A DNA stretch of 64,000 bases. Origin: Delphinus delphis. Its lineage: Eukaryota; Chordata; Mammalia; Artiodactyla; Delphinidae. The notes beneath the pieces are model-generated. The model searched no databases and was not told the origin of the DNA. It worked only from the letters and a program-made list of their open reading frames with translations. Location: positions 5,551,001 to 5,615,000 of the forward strand of contig NC_082689.1 of NCBI RefSeq assembly GCF_949987515.2. Direction: 5' to 3'. Below, piece after piece: positions 1-10,879 of the stretch; within the stretch, counting starts at the first letter, position 1; every line of letters starts with the position of its first letter. The position numbers were made by a program, and so were the translations under genes.

Positions 1-52
1 ATTGTAACAAACGTACCTCACTAATGTGAGTTGTTACTAATAGGGGAAACTC

Positions 53-92
<40 letters not shown>

Positions 93-200
93 TGTAGGGG
101 TGAGGGTTATATGGGAACTCTATACTTTTGGCTCAATTTCTCTATCAACCTAAAACTTGTCTGAAAAATAAAGTACACTAATTTAAAAATTTTTCAAAAT
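1..200 (+). repeat. Old L1 3' end, cut by the window edge
   Basis: The stretch reads like the 3' end of a mammalian L1M element: a run ending in GGGGAAACTCTGTG, then TATATGGGAACTCTATAC, CTCAATTTCTCTATC and a terminal AATAAAGT followed by A/T-rich sequence. A TG dinucleotide run interrupts it. The 5' part lies outside the window. The subfamily cannot be fixed by eye. Confidence 0.6.
58..88. repeat. (TG)n microsatellite
   Basis: A nearly pure TG run of about 24 bp passes into GCGCGCATGTG. It sits inside the L1 3' end, where TG expansion at a G/T-rich site is common. Confidence 0.9.
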
Positions 201-934
201 TTTCAATCTCATCTCAGTCGTGATCATGGGGAAAATGAGAACGTTAGTGAATTTCCTTGTTTGCCTTTTTCTTCCAGTTTTGTGGCTTGATTTCATTTGG
301 AGGGTGGGAGGAGGGTACCATGATCATTTGTTCGTGTTAAGGGCCTCCAAAAGTTCATGAGCATATCCATCTTCGGCCCAGGGGAAGTGGAATGGTCTTT
401 CTCCGCATATAGTAACGTCGTGTGTGATGTGGAAGCGTCCAGCAAGAGCTTTTTCTGCAGTATGGCATGTTATGACCAGAATATAGTCATGGCAGGTGCA
501 TTTCTCCCTCTGAGTAATGAAATCCCCGGTTCTCCAGTAATTTGGAAGGGCGGGAATGAGGAGGTGATGGGAAGGGTCGCCCACTGTCAGACCCTAATGC
601 ATGACATCACCAAGCTTCCACCTCGGTCAGCGAAAGGAGCTACTGGTATAGAACTGTCTTTGCTATACATTGAGTCTGAGGGGGCCGAGGCCCGACAAGC
701 CATCTGTGCGCCCCGCCTCTCTTTAAGGGACCATTTTTATCCCCATGAAGACAAGTTTAGTGGGAACCTCAACAGTAGTCACCGTAAAGTGGTCCACAGA
801 CGTCAAGAAGGTCCCAGATCCACAAGTGAGGGGGCTCCTCCTTGGAGACGGGGAGTGAGGCCATGGCAGGAACACTGGTGCCCCGCATCCTCCACTTCTG
901 AGTTTCCTGCGTCTGCCTGTCTCCCCCACTTTTA
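201..934. other. No recognised feature
   Basis: Non-repetitive-looking sequence. Overlapping open frames occur on both strands (192 codons forward from 357, 86 codons reverse over 324-584). They share no motif with a family I know and are short enough to be chance. The reverse frame starts at GTG, not ATG. Confidence 0.5.
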
Positions 935-1970
935 AAAAATTGTAGTGAAATAAACGTAACATAAAATTGACCACCCTAACCATTTTTAAGGGCACGGTTC
1001 AGGGGCATTAAGTACCTCCACGTTGTTGTGCCAGCGTCACCCTCATCCGTGCACAGAGCCCTTTTCATCTTCCAAAACTGAAGCTCTGTCCCCAAGAAAC
1101 ACTAAATCCCCATTCCTTCCTCCCCTCACTTCCTGGCCGCCACCATTCTGCTTCTGTCTCTAGGAATTTGCCTACTTTAAATACTTCACATATGTAAAAT
1201 CCTACAGTATTTGTCCCATTTCACTTAGCATAATGTCCTCCAGGCTCATCCGTGTTGTAGCACGTCAGAATTTCTGTCCTTTGAAAGATAAAAAATAGTC
1301 CGCTGTACCTATATGCCACAATTTGTGTACCCATTCATCCATTAACGGACCTTCTACTTCTGCGCATCGTGAATAATGCTGCTGTGAACGTGGGGGTACA
1401 AATACCCCTTGAAGTCCATGCTTTCGATTTTTTTTTTTTTTTTTTTTTTTTTTTGCAGTACGCGGGCCTCTCACTGCTGTGGCCTCTCCCGTTGCGGAGC
1501 ACAGGCTCCGGACGCGCAGGCTCAGCGGCCATGGCTCACGGGCCTAGCTGCTCCGCGGCATGTGGGATCTTCCCAGACCGGGGCACGAACCCGTGTCCCC
1601 TGCATTGGCAGGAGGACTCTCAACCACTGCGCCACCAGGGAAGCCCTCGATTCTTTTGAGTATATATCTGGAAGTAAAATTGCAGGATCATGTGGTAGTT
1701 CTCTGTTCAATTTTCTGAGAAACCTCCATCCTGTCTGCCACAGCGGCTGCACCATTTTACATTTCCACCAACGGTGCACAAGGTTCCAATTTCTCCATAT
1801 CTTCGCCAACATGTGTAACATTCTGTTATTTTGATAGTAGCCATCCTGGTGGGTGTGAGCTGGTATCTCACTGTAGTTCTGATTTGCGTTTCCCTAATGG
1901 TTAGTGATGTTGAGCTCATCTTTTTTTGTGCTTATTGGCCGTCTATATACCTTCTTTGTACCTCCCTCAC
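935..1970 (-). repeat. L1M-type LINE-1 3' region, interrupted by a SINE
   Basis: Read on the minus strand this is the end of L1 ORF2 and the 3' UTR: the old-L1 landmarks complementary to CCATTTTTAAG, TTCACTTAGCATAATGTCCTC, TGAATAATGCTGCTGTGAA and AGTGATGTTGAGC appear in the right order. A CHR SINE at 1430-1646 splits it. The element is 5'-truncated and has no open ORF2. A second copy of the same region lies at 55290-55795 and a forward copy at 29375-29880. Confidence 0.8.
1430..1646 (-). mobile_element. CHR-family SINE (short form)
   Basis: A full-length short CHR element inserted in the older L1. The A tail appears as a T run at 1430-1454 and the head as CCACCAGGGAAGCCC at the right end. 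The target duplication is short, TCGATT at 1424-1429 and 1647-1652. A one-base change in the head region (GGAGGACTC for GGCGGACTC) sets it apart from its sisters. It is non-coding, although several frames stay open through it. Confidence 0.95.
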
Positions 1971-2771
1971 TTTTAAAACTAGGAGCGGGTGGGATCCTGG
2001 GTGGTCATCACCAGGCTGCTTCTCCCTGTCTCTATGACTGCTGTGGGTCAGGCCTTCTATGAGCCCCTGGGTTTTGATCCTCAGCTTCATACCCTCTGCT
2101 TACCAACCTGCCTTCCAAATTAGACAGAAGCTCCGTTTTCTGCATCTTTATCCTGTGACTCTATACCACATCACTTTCCAGCCTAGGTTTCTGTCTCTTC
2201 TTCTTGCATCTTCTTTTCAGTCGGGGATGTTCTGAGTCCGTGATGTTGGAAGAAACAGTTTTCTCTGAGGCTCCTTTGAAAAGTCATACCACACCTTTGT
2301 TTGCGTGGCATCTTCACTCAAAACCTTCCCCTGTCTCCACCTGCACTCTGGTCCTCACTCCCAGACCAGCAGAAAGAAAAACCACGGGAGGACCTAGCTA
2401 GTTTCCTCTCATTAACACCAATTAGGAAGGTGGAATCCAGTAGCGAAGGTAACCTGAGGAGCATGCCCTTCTTCTCTTTTCACTGTGCACTCTTATCTCT
2501 GCGTTTTTCTTCTCAGAGAATAAACGTCTACCTGCCAGCCACTCCCCCACTGCAGTAAATATCCAAGTTCAAATGTGTTTAATACTCAGCTCCTAAATTT
2601 AGTGCTTCTAAATTCAGCTAAATCCAAATGCTGCATTCTTGTTCTTCTCGTGGAATTCAGGAATTACATTTAGAGCAACTTTGCATGCGCAGAAAATTTC
2701 TCCTAAATGCTAAACACTTAGAAACATCGCTCACAGACGAGCTGTAAGTTATCGTCACTTAAGAAAAAAAA
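1971..2771. other. No recognised feature
   Basis: CT-rich, apparently unique sequence. Two short overlapping frames (2204-2401 and 2301-2558) show no recognisable protein similarity. Confidence 0.5.
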
Positions 2772-2875
2772 AATCAATGGGACCAATACCTGCCTTGCAG
2801 GGTCATTGTAAAGATGAAAAGAAATCATGAATTTAAAGTGTCTGGCATGTTAGGAGCATCTCGATAGGTACTTTT
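2772..2875 (+). repeat. MIR fragment (3' half)
   Basis: The order TACCTGCCTTGCAGGGTCATTGTAAAGAT ... AAGTGTCTGGCATGTTAGGAGC follows the MIR 3' half, where the consensus reads TACCTAC..CAGGGTTGTTGTGAGGAT and CAGTGCCTGGCACATAGTAGG. It is heavily diverged. Confidence 0.5.
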
Positions 2876-3501
2876 TATGCCAATCGGATTTTATATCATG
2901 ACTCTGCAAATAATCGCTAAAATTGAATAACACACTCCAGTTTAACGGGGCTTTCTCAAGCTTTGCCTCACTCAGTCTCCGTAGCAACCATGGGAGACAG
3001 TCACGGGGCCACTAGGAAGAATGCCTATTGCAAATTATCCTGTGGTTAGAAATATTTCCATGCCGAGCAGTGTCTATCAATAAAACTTTAAGCTCTTCAA
3101 GCTGTGTCCTCTCTTTTCTCAGAGACTATGAATGGTGTAGCCTGAGTGAGCCTTTCTGATTTACTCGTGGCCAAAGGCATCAACTCTTGATATCATTATC
3201 TTCCAATTATTCATCCGTGTCCTAGCAGAGCTGGTTTTTTTAGTTTGAGATTTTGTTTTGTTTTGCTGCCCTTTTCCTCCTCCTTCGTCTCCTTCTCTTC
3301 AGCAATAATGATTTCTACTCAAAGCTTGCCTTTTCTATCTACTTACATCATCTCCTAAGGACACGGAGAAGAACTGAGTTAACTGACCCATAGTGCAGGT
3401 TTAGGCAGTTTATCCTTTCTCGAGAGAGAGAACAGGAAAACCTGTTTGACCACATGACATTCATTCACCTTTGGGATTCCTGGGGGAATACTTCTGGACA
3501 A
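2876..3501. other. No recognised feature
   Basis: About 625 bp of AT-rich sequence without an open frame of note. I see no clear repeat landmark. Confidence 0.5.
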
Positions 3502-3812
3502 ATAGTCAACCCTCACTCGATATCCATGGGGATTGGCTCCAGGATCCCCTTGGATACCAAAATCCACGGGTGCTCAAACACCTTTTATAAAATGGCATAG
3601 TATTTGCATATAACCTAGGCACATCCTCCCATATACTTCATCATCTCTAGATTACTTATAATACCTAATACAATGTACATGCTATGTGAATAGCTGCTGG
3701 TGTACGACAAATTCAAGTGTTGCTTTTTGGAACTTTCTGGAATTTAAAAAAATATTTTTGATCATCGGTGAATACACAGATGCAGAACCTGTGGATATAG
3801 AAGTCCGACCAT
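3502..3812 (+). mobile_element. MER2-like DNA transposon (Tigger group, non-autonomous)
   Basis: The left end AGTCAACCCTC..GATATCCATGG and the body TTGGCTCCAGGATCCCC, CTTATAATACCTAATACAATG and CATGCTATGTGAATAG follow the MER2 consensus. The right end (GAATACACAGATGCAGAACC..AGTCCGACCA) carries the decayed inverted terminal repeat. The length, about 310 bp, fits the ~345-bp family. MER2 encodes no protein and was moved by a pogo/Tigger transposase. Confidence 0.8.
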
Positions 3813-4484
3813 ATGAGGAAGATAAATCTTTACATCAAGAGTCTGCAGTAGATACAGATGTTGCTAGAAAACTACAAGATGTTTTGGTCAAGATTGGAAG
3901 TGGATGACCTTTCCAATCCTGGAGTAAGCACAGTCCGGGCCGGAGTCAGGGTGACAAGGCCCATTCTCACTTCTGCAGGAAGAAATCTGCAGGCACCTGG
4001 AAGCCCTGCAGAGCTCTTCGGATGATTTCTGACCTCAGATGACCATCACATGGAAAAGTAGATGTATAATCCTTTCTTTGCCAGGACAGATAAGGGAAGG
4101 ATGCAAGGCTTGTCAGAGGTGACCTCACTGCCTTGTGGGCATAGGAAATGATGCAATGTGGATTTGACTCAAAGAGCCTTGGAACATTCTGGAATTCTTT
4201 GACCGAATGGAAACCTCAACTAGCAAAGTGAACTCGTGGAAACTTCAAATCTATTGTTTACAGATACTTTTAAATTCATGGTTTTCAGCTCACTGGCTTC
4301 AAAACCAGACACTGACACCAAATGTCAGGGACTGTTTCACAATTTTAGCTTCTTTTCCAAGACCAACAGCTGCAGCCTTTTCATCCAAAGTCACCTCTGA
4401 GCAGGCGAGTGCCACTGCTGCCCCTTAAAAGACAGAGGTGAGACGTTGCACAGATTTGTGTTTGGCTTTTCTTGTTATGGTTTT
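3813..4484. other. No recognised feature
   Basis: Apparently unique sequence between MER2 and an L1. A 73-codon frame ending at 3907 runs out of MER2 and is not a gene; another at 4207-4428 has no recognisable similarity. Confidence 0.5.
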
Positions 4485-4497
4485 TCCATGTTTTTTA

Positions 4498-4740
4498 TTT
4501 TCTTAACATCTTTATTGGAGTATAATTGCTTTACAATGGTTAGTTGCTGCTGTATAACAAAGTGAATCAGCTATACATATACATATATCCCCATATCCCC
4601 TCCCTCTTGTGTCTCCCTCCCACCCTCCCTATCCCACCCCTCTAGGTGGTCACAAAGCACTGAGCTGATCTCCCTGTGCTATGCGGCTGCTTCCCACTAG
4701 CTATCCATTTTACATTTGGTAGTGTGTGTATATGTCCATG
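4498..4740 (-). mobile_element. L1 3' end, artiodactyl/cetacean type, with target duplication
   Basis: On the minus strand the insert ends in TATACTCCAATAAAGATGTTAA. Reading leftward toward that end it carries the CACAAAGCACTGAGC and AGTGAATCAGC blocks typical of young L1 3' UTRs in this order. The target duplication TCCATGTTTTTTA occurs at 4485-4497 and 4741-4753. It is heavily 5'-truncated and carries no coding sequence. Confidence 0.85.
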
Positions 4741-4753
4741 TCCATGTTTTTTA

Positions 4754-5509
4754 AAGGCGATCAAACGCACCCATGGAGTCCAGAAAGTCTTTCACTTTAT
4801 GCATGAACTGCTTTCCCCTAATCCTGCATGGTGCACAGCTGGGTGGGTCCCGACTCACCTTGCCCTTCCCCCAGCAGCCTCCAATCCTTTGATCCTGGCT
4901 CTCTGCGGGCTCCACTGGTCAACCCTCTCAGCTCAGGGGGGAAGAGTAGGCTCCCACTGGACTTTGGCTTCTCTCCCCACGCCCTCCACCCAGGGCTCTT
5001 GGTCTCATCTCAGCACCCCTCCTCCTAAAGGTCATTCTGTCCTTTCCTTTTCCTTCAGGTCACAAGTTACTACTTGTTACACTTATTAACACTGTAAGCT
5101 CTCCTCTGGGAACTGACGACAGTCCGTCCTTCCAAACATCAGCTAAATGTTTAAAGCCACATTTCTGTTAAGTAGCTTGCAATTCTTTGTAGGGAACGAA
5201 GGCACAGCTTGTCCAGACAGTGTGGACAATTTAGCTGTGATCATTTTTAGGGGGCAGGAGAGTAGACGGCTTACAGGACAAGGTCCCTAAAATTAGACCT
5301 AGACCCTTTCTCCCACCTGGGTCTATCATACACATATCCTGAGTAATACCAGGACTAGGGGGTGATTTGTCACTCTAATTACCCTGTGACCCCAATGAGT
5401 TATGAAACACTAATCTAAAACCTTTACAAAGCAGACGTTTTTTCTATCTTTTCATTCAGGAATACTACATCTTGCGATTCATTTTAACCAAGGAGAAGTG
5501 GGTATGTCC
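4754..5509. other. No recognised feature
   Basis: A C/T-rich 200-bp part (4850-5040) is followed by AT-rich DNA. The 137-codon frame at 4676-5089 starts inside the L1 and depends on low stop density in C-rich sequence, so I do not call it. Confidence 0.5.
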
Positions 5510-5775
5510 AGAACTCTAGGACTGTTCTTTGATTTTTGGATATTAAACCAACCTTGCATTCCTGAGATCCAGCTCACTAGGTCATGACGAATGATCCATT
5601 TTACATGTTGCTGAACTTAGTTTGCTAGTATTGTGTTGAGGATTTTTGTATCTATATTCACAAGGAATATTGGCCTGTAGTTTTCCACTTGTGATGTCTT
5701 CTTCTGGTTTTGAGATCAGGGTAATGCCATCCTTAGAGGCTGAGTTGAGATCTGCTTTGACTCTTGCTCCCACAG
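5510..5775 (-). repeat. L1 ORF2 reverse-transcriptase region fossil
   Basis: The minus strand translates to a decayed stretch matching the L1 ORF2 block around GITLIPKP..NYRPISLMN: here GITLISKPEED is followed by a broken continuation. The DNA landmarks ATATTGGCCTGTAGTTTTC and GATCAGGGTAATGCCATCC are typical. It is about 265 bp and frameshifted, so it cannot encode an active enzyme. An unrelated L2 follows directly. Confidence 0.75.
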
Positions 5776-6360
5776 CCAATTTTAATTCAGCAGCAAGAGT
5801 AATGTTTTAAATGTAAACCAAGTCACATCATGTCTGACTCCCACCTCCAATGGCTGCCCATCCTGTTTACCATCCTGACCACTTGCCAGGGCCCCCAATG
5901 CCTAGACCCCTGCGTGCCCCTTGACCTTTATCTCCTGCCACCTTTTCCCTTGCTCCCTTTCCTGCAGTCACACCGGTCTTTCCAAAGTTCTTCGAATCCA
6001 CCATGCTACTTTCCACCTAAGTGCCTTTCTCCTGCCTGTTTCCTCTGCCTGGAATGCCATGAATGGCTCCTTCGCATCACGCAGGTCTCTGTCCAAGCAT
6101 CACTTTCTTAAAGGCCTTCTCTGAAGGGTTCACCTGACATAACATCTATTCCATGGTCACTTTCTGCCCATTACTCTGCTTAATTTTTTAAAAGCACTTA
6201 TCATTTGAAATCAGTTTGTTTGTTCACTTACATATGGCTTATCTCCCCTACTATTATGTAAATTCCATGAAGGTGAGGATTTTGTCCTGTTGAACTCTCA
6301 GCACCTAATGTGAGGGATGCTTAGTAGAAGCTCAGTAAATGTTTGTTGGATACATGCCTA
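5776..6360 (+). repeat. L2 LINE 3' region
   Basis: Landmarks in order are CTCCAATGGCTGCCCATC, TCTGCCTGGAATGCC, AAGCATCACTTTCTTAAAGGCCTTC and TATGTAAATTCCATGAAGGTGAGGATTTTGTC, then AAGCTCAGTAAATGTTTGTTGGA. These are the 3' portion and terminus of L2. At about 585 bp it is one of the longest ancient repeats in the window. The 93-codon frame at 5830-6111 is a remnant or chance frame inside it. Confidence 0.8.
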
Positions 6361-6361
6361 A

Positions 6362-6800
6362 AATAGACAAACATTTCTGTACAAAGATATTCATTACAGC
6401 ATTATTTATCATGGTAACACATTTAACAATACATAAATGCCCAACAGGCGAGGAAGAGTCAAATCAGGGATAGTGTATCCATAGGACGGAACATTATGTG
6501 GTCATTTAAAGTGGTGTTTAAAAAACTTTAAAGACATGGGAAAATGTGCGTGATATAATGTTACACCAAAAAAATCAGGTTATAGCTCTATATACAGTTT
6601 AGCCTAATTATATTTTATGTTGTAAACATATATTTATAAAAAGAAATGTGAAAATAAAGGGAAAAACAGAAAAAACAGTGACAGTCTCTGAGTGGTGCAT
6701 TATGGGCAATTTCAACGTTTTTTTTTTTATACTCTTTTGTATGTTCTAAATTTTCTCTGACATGCATACATTATTTTAATAACAAAATATTTTAAAAATT
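6362..6800 (+). repeat. Old L1M 3' end
   Basis: AGCATTATTTATCATGGTAAC, GGAACATTATGTGGTCATTTAAA, AAAGACATGGGAAAATG, CTCTGAGTGGTGCATTATGGGC and TAAATTTTCTCTGACATGCATACATTATTTTAATAA follow the order of an old L1 3' UTR. It joins directly to the L2 end on its left. Confidence 0.7.
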
Positions 6801-8060
6801 ATGACTAATATGATATATTTGGAGAATAAAAATTTTCAAGTGGGAAGACATACTCTCTCTCCTGAGTTGAAGTGTTTCCCTGTAATGATCTTTTAAGTAG
6901 AAGTTTCTAAAATGAATCTGAATATGTGGTGGATTAGTGGCTTCCTGTGTGCTTTTTTCACCCTGCTTGACTGAAGCAAGGAGGTCCAGGAGATGGTTTG
7001 GTTTGTTCTTTTTATAATGCACATTGGTTCTTTTTATAAAGGTCCACCTAGCCCTTCTCCCCTTCAGATTCTAACTCCAGAGACCTTGTTCCACATAGCC
7101 TTCCATCCCCTGCAGAATCTACACAGCACTCTGCGCCCCACTCCTCACTAACGATGCCGGTAACACCAACTACAGACCTACCCTCACCGGTCTTGCTCTG
7201 TAGCCTCAACTTGCTGAGAACGGAGACGGCAAAGGGCCTTCCTGTTCGATCTCAGAGCCTGAGGCGCCCCCCAATACACGTTCCTGTGCTTTACCTGCAG
7301 CAAAAGCTTCTGTATGTATGATGCCAAAGAACCGTGCTAAGGACCCTGCCTGCTCTCAGTGAAGAGGGAGCCCTCTCAGCGCAGGGCTGGCCATAAAAGA
7401 AGACCTAGGAAGGCTCTGCCCCTGTGTACAGACTCTTCCCCTTCCTCTTCCCTTCCCCAATGCCTGAAGCATCTCTCCAGTTCCAGACTTGCTCTCTCTT
7501 TCACCGTGCCCAGTGCCAACGGATGCCATGGAAACAGCTGCCGCAGTGGTCAGGGAGGCTGGTTGGAGCTTCTGCTCTGCAGAATGATTCATTTCTTAAG
7601 AAAGAACGATGCTCTCTCCTGTGGAAAGGCCCCATCCCTGCAGCGGGCCCAAGCTGACCTGCACAGGATCCCTCCAACAGCGGATGTCATCACTGTGGTG
7701 CAGAGAACAGCAACCTGTCTGCACTGTTTTGAAGACATGGAAACATTCAAAGGTTTTTGCTTAAGACACAGGCTCAAGCTGAGTTCCTAAGGCTGTGTTT
7801 ATTCAGAAGCTGAAGCATTCAATAGACTCATGAAGACTGTGTGCGATCTTTCTTTTTCACCTGCCAGTATGTTTTCCTCCATGACAATTACCAGGCCTCT
7901 AGAATCTCTTAAGAGTTTAAGGAATTCCAGGAAGGAACCAAGCATCCAGGAATACCCTAGAAGCAGCCAAAGCATGTGGAACAAAATCCTGGTCAGCATC
8001 GGAAAGGACTAGGGAGCCATTCAAGGAGCTCTGGCTGCTCCCAGACAGGAGAGGGGACTT
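6801..8060. other. No recognised feature
   Basis: About 1.26 kb of apparently unique sequence. The best frame is 143 codons (7359-7790, forward). It contains no recognisable domain and has competing frames of similar length on both strands. Confidence 0.5.
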
Positions 8061-8062
8061 TT

Positions 8063-8275
8063 AATATTTTTTTAATTAGAAAAAATGTTTATTTTATATT
8101 GGAGTATAGTTCATTAACAATGCTGTGTTAGTTTCAGGTGTACAGCAAAGTGATTCGGTTATACATATACATGTATCTATTCTTTTTCAAATTCTTTTCC
8201 CATCTAGGTTATTACAGAGTACTGAGCAGAGTTCCTTATGCTACACAGTAGGTGCTTTTGGTAGAGGAGATTTTT
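8063..8275 (-). repeat. L1 3' end, older copy
   Basis: Minus-strand L1 3' UTR: TATTGGAGTATAGTTCATTAAC, TGTGTTAGTTTCAGGTGTACAGC, AAAGTGATTCGGTTATAC and TTCCTTATGCTACACAGTAGGT. It is more diverged than the copy at 4498-4740. I found no clear target duplication. Confidence 0.8.
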
Positions 8276-9129
8276 AAATGTTTTCTTCTCAGACTCCCTC
8301 CTTAAATTGCCCATAAAATTAAATTAGCCAAGACATTTTCTCTTAAATGAGTAAAATGGGCTGACATTAGTAACAATCGCTAACAGGGAGCACGTTTTAC
8401 ACCAGACATTGTGTAGACATATGGCCCCACCTTGCTCAGAGTAAAAGCCCAAGTCTTCCATTGGATCTAAAGGCCGCAGGTGACCACCCCCACCCCCCCT
8501 ACCCTTCCATCCCCTCCCCCGTCCCAGCTCCTGCCCGTTCCTCTCCAGCTCCTGGTCTCCATGTCCCTCCTCCTCAGGGCCGTTGCACCTGCCCTTGTCT
8601 CAGGCTGCATGTCCCCTCCCCAGACTCTATGCACAGAGCTCCCACTAGGATGCCTATTCATTGCACAGTGGTCCTCGGTCTCCGTGCATAAAATCTCCTC
8701 CTGCCCCAGCACCACCTTTACCTCCAGCCCTACCTGGTGGTTCTCCACTCGTGATTTCAGTCTTGCTTTGTTTTCTCCTAGAAGGATGTACACCCTGGGA
8801 AGGTGAGGTTTTGAGCAAGCTCCCCGGGTGACCTTCACGGCACTTGGAGGGAGAGCGGCTCATTGCCCCACCTGCTCAGGGGGACCTGGGCCCCGAGCTG
8901 GCTGGCATCACAACGCAGGAGGATGCTCCACAGTCTGCCTCGTTATGAAGCAGGAAAGTGCAGAAGAAGGCATAGCAGTGTCTGGTGGGGACCAGGTGTC
9001 AGAGGGTCCCCTGTACTCCTTAGAACCTAGCAAACAGGGGCCTGGACTCTCCAAGCTGCACAGCTGATATGTCCCAAACCCTCACTAGGATATCTACACA
9101 TTTCTTTGGGACTTACACTCTCGTGGGCT
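8276..9129. other. No recognised feature; C-rich stretch inside
   Basis: The part from 8480 to 8570 is rich in CCCC and CCCT runs. It keeps frames open on both strands (123 codons reverse over 8467-8838). No gene or repeat is recognised. Confidence 0.5.
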
Positions 9130-9330
9130 CTGTGTTTTTCATTGCCGCATAGCAAATTGCCACAAACTTAAGGACTTAACACAGACGCGTGACCTCACAA
9201 CTTCCCGGGGTCAGGAGTCCAGCACGTTGTAGCTGAGTCCGCGGCTCAGACGCTCACAAAGCTGAGATCCAGATGTGGGGACCGGGGACAGGGGCCCCCA
9301 CCAAGTCACTCGCCTACCACGATGTGGCCC
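9130..9330 (+). repeat. Ancient LTR-like repeat, family unresolved
   Basis: TTGCCGCATAGCAAATTGCCACAAACTTAAGGACTTAACAC followed by GGGTCAGGAGTCC..AGCTGAGTCC..GGCTCAGACGCTCACAA has the order of a widespread old mammalian repeat whose consensus starts with TGCTGCATAACAAATTACCACAAACTTAGTGG. A related copy lies at 27040-27460. I could not name the family with certainty. Confidence 0.45.
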
Positions 9331-10189
9331 TGGTGGTCTGGGGAGGAGACGCTGCTCCCAGAGACGCTGTCCTGAGACACTGCTGGACACAGTGCCCGAC
9401 CCTGACCTCCCTGTGCTCACGCCCAGGTCCTGGCCAGGGCTGGAGGGTGACAGCAGAACGGAGGCCGCTCCACAGAGGCACCTCGCTTCCCATCCCAGGC
9501 AGAGGCTGCAGTGGTCTCTGTGGGGAGGGGGTGGGGGAGGGCTGGAGGCAACCAGGGAGGTGTGGAAGCCAAGCCCCTGGCCCATGCTCCATCCTCCCAT
9601 CAGACATCACCTAGTTCTCAACCTTCAGATTTTTCTGACCACCTCAGACCTAACCAGAACCTCCGTGGTAGTGATGGTGGTGGTGGGGGTTTGGACACTG
9701 CGTCACAATCCTTATGACACAGGGCCTATTTGGGAAGCACGGTTCCCCTGCTGAAGGCATAGCATGAAATACTTCCTCTGCCTATTTTTAGTGACCCTGA
9801 CCTCTGCAGTCCCATTAGACCAGGGACAGGCATGTGGCCCAAGGACAAGAAACCTGCATCAGTCCAGCACCCTACCGCGTAGCTTCACACAGAAAGGGCC
9901 CAACTGGGAAAACAGGTTGTTACCCTGTGCATTCAGAATGCCTTTTTCCAGGAATGCACACGGAGAGAAATCAGCTGAGTCATGTTAACGCAGTGTGGTT
10001 GGGATGAGCGGATACGGCCTTGTGAGGAACCCTCCCCCCGAGCTCTTGGTCAATTAGCAGTTCAGCTGCTGGACCCTTAAAACTCTCATTCGGAGCTTAA
10101 CCCAGTTCAGCCTCTTGGCAAAATGGCCCCATGTTCAAGATCCTTGCCATTCTTATTTCCAAGGTTTTCCTTACTTCTTCTGATGTAAC
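9331..10189. other. No recognised feature
   Basis: GC-rich to 9620, then mixed composition. Overlapping frames of 98-159 codons occur on both strands over 9211-9754. Mutual overlap and lack of motifs argue against any of them being a gene. Confidence 0.5.
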
Positions 10190-10300
10190 CTAAATGAGTC
10201 TCTGCCACCAGGAGATCTTTCCCTTTTGACAGATGAGAAAGCTGATGTTCAGGCTGGTTGAGTGACGGGCCTAACGTCATAAGCATAGGCTGATTCCAAA
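10190..10300 (+). repeat. Possible MIR fragment
   Basis: TTTTGACAGATGAGAAAGCTGATGTTCAGGCTGGTTGAGTGACGGGCC resembles the MIR core, where the consensus reads CAGATGAGGAAACTGAGGC and GGTTAAGTAACTTGCCC. The match is limited to that core. Confidence 0.5.
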
Positions 10301-10648
10301 GTTCAGCGGGGACTGCCACCCTGAAGACAGCAACACGCAGAATGGCGACCACTGGCGGGGAGGCCAAAGCGGAGAGTAGAGCAGAGGCTGCTGAACTTCC
10401 TTTTGGTAAATCGTATTCCCGACCCGAGACCAGCAGGAGGGTCAGTGCCTGAGCTCCCCACCACCCTGGCTGGACTGAGGTCTGCTCTGATAAAGGGGCT
10501 TCTCCTCTGAAGCTGCTTCCTGCCTGCAGTGCCCACCACAGCCTCGTGGGGGCGTTGGAGGGGCCTTCTGCGTAGCCCCTGGCAATGACAGCGGCGGTCT
10601 GGTGCTACAGCTGCTGAGAAGGAATTTTCTTGTTGCTCTCTAGTGATC
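10301..10648. other. No recognised feature
   Basis: Apparently unique GC-rich sequence before the SINE target site. The 266-codon reverse frame over 10303-11103 spans the SINE and both flanks and is discussed under rejected items. Confidence 0.5.
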
Positions 10649-10665
10649 AAAAGTGGAGAAGGCAG

Positions 10666-10862
10666 GGCTTCCCTGGTGGCGCAGTGGTTGGGAGTCCCCC
10701 TGCCGATGCAGGGGACGCGGGTTCGTGCCCCGGTCCGGGAAGATCCCACATGCCGCGGAGCGGCTGGGCCCGTGAACCATGGCCGCTGAGCCTGCGCGTC
10801 CGGAGCCTGTGCTCCGCAACGGGAGAGGCCACAACAGTGAGAGGCCCGCGTAGCAAAAAAAA
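10666..10862 (+). mobile_element. CHR-family SINE (short form), clear target duplication
   Basis: This is the best-preserved insertion. The A box TGGCGCAGTGG is at 10677-10687 and the B box GGTTCGTGCCC at 10720-10730, the split polymerase III promoter inherited from the tRNA ancestor. The A tail is short. The 17-bp target duplication AAAAGTGGAGAAGGCAG flanks it at 10649-10665 and 10863-10879. Small changes (GGGAGTCCCCCTG for GAGAGTCCGCCTG) mark it as older than an active source copy. Confidence 0.97.
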
Positions 10863-10879
10863 AAAAGTGGAGAAGGCAG

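Noticed and set aside
324..584. 86-codon reverse frame with a protein-like composition, overlapped by a 192-codon forward frame
   Set aside because: It starts at GTG with a stop a few codons upstream, has no motif I know and overlaps an equally long frame. Without a homology search it cannot be called.
5582..5779. Possible L1 reverse-transcriptase gene piece as a coding feature
   Set aside because: The sequence is a short, frameshifted fossil; kept only as a repeat annotation.
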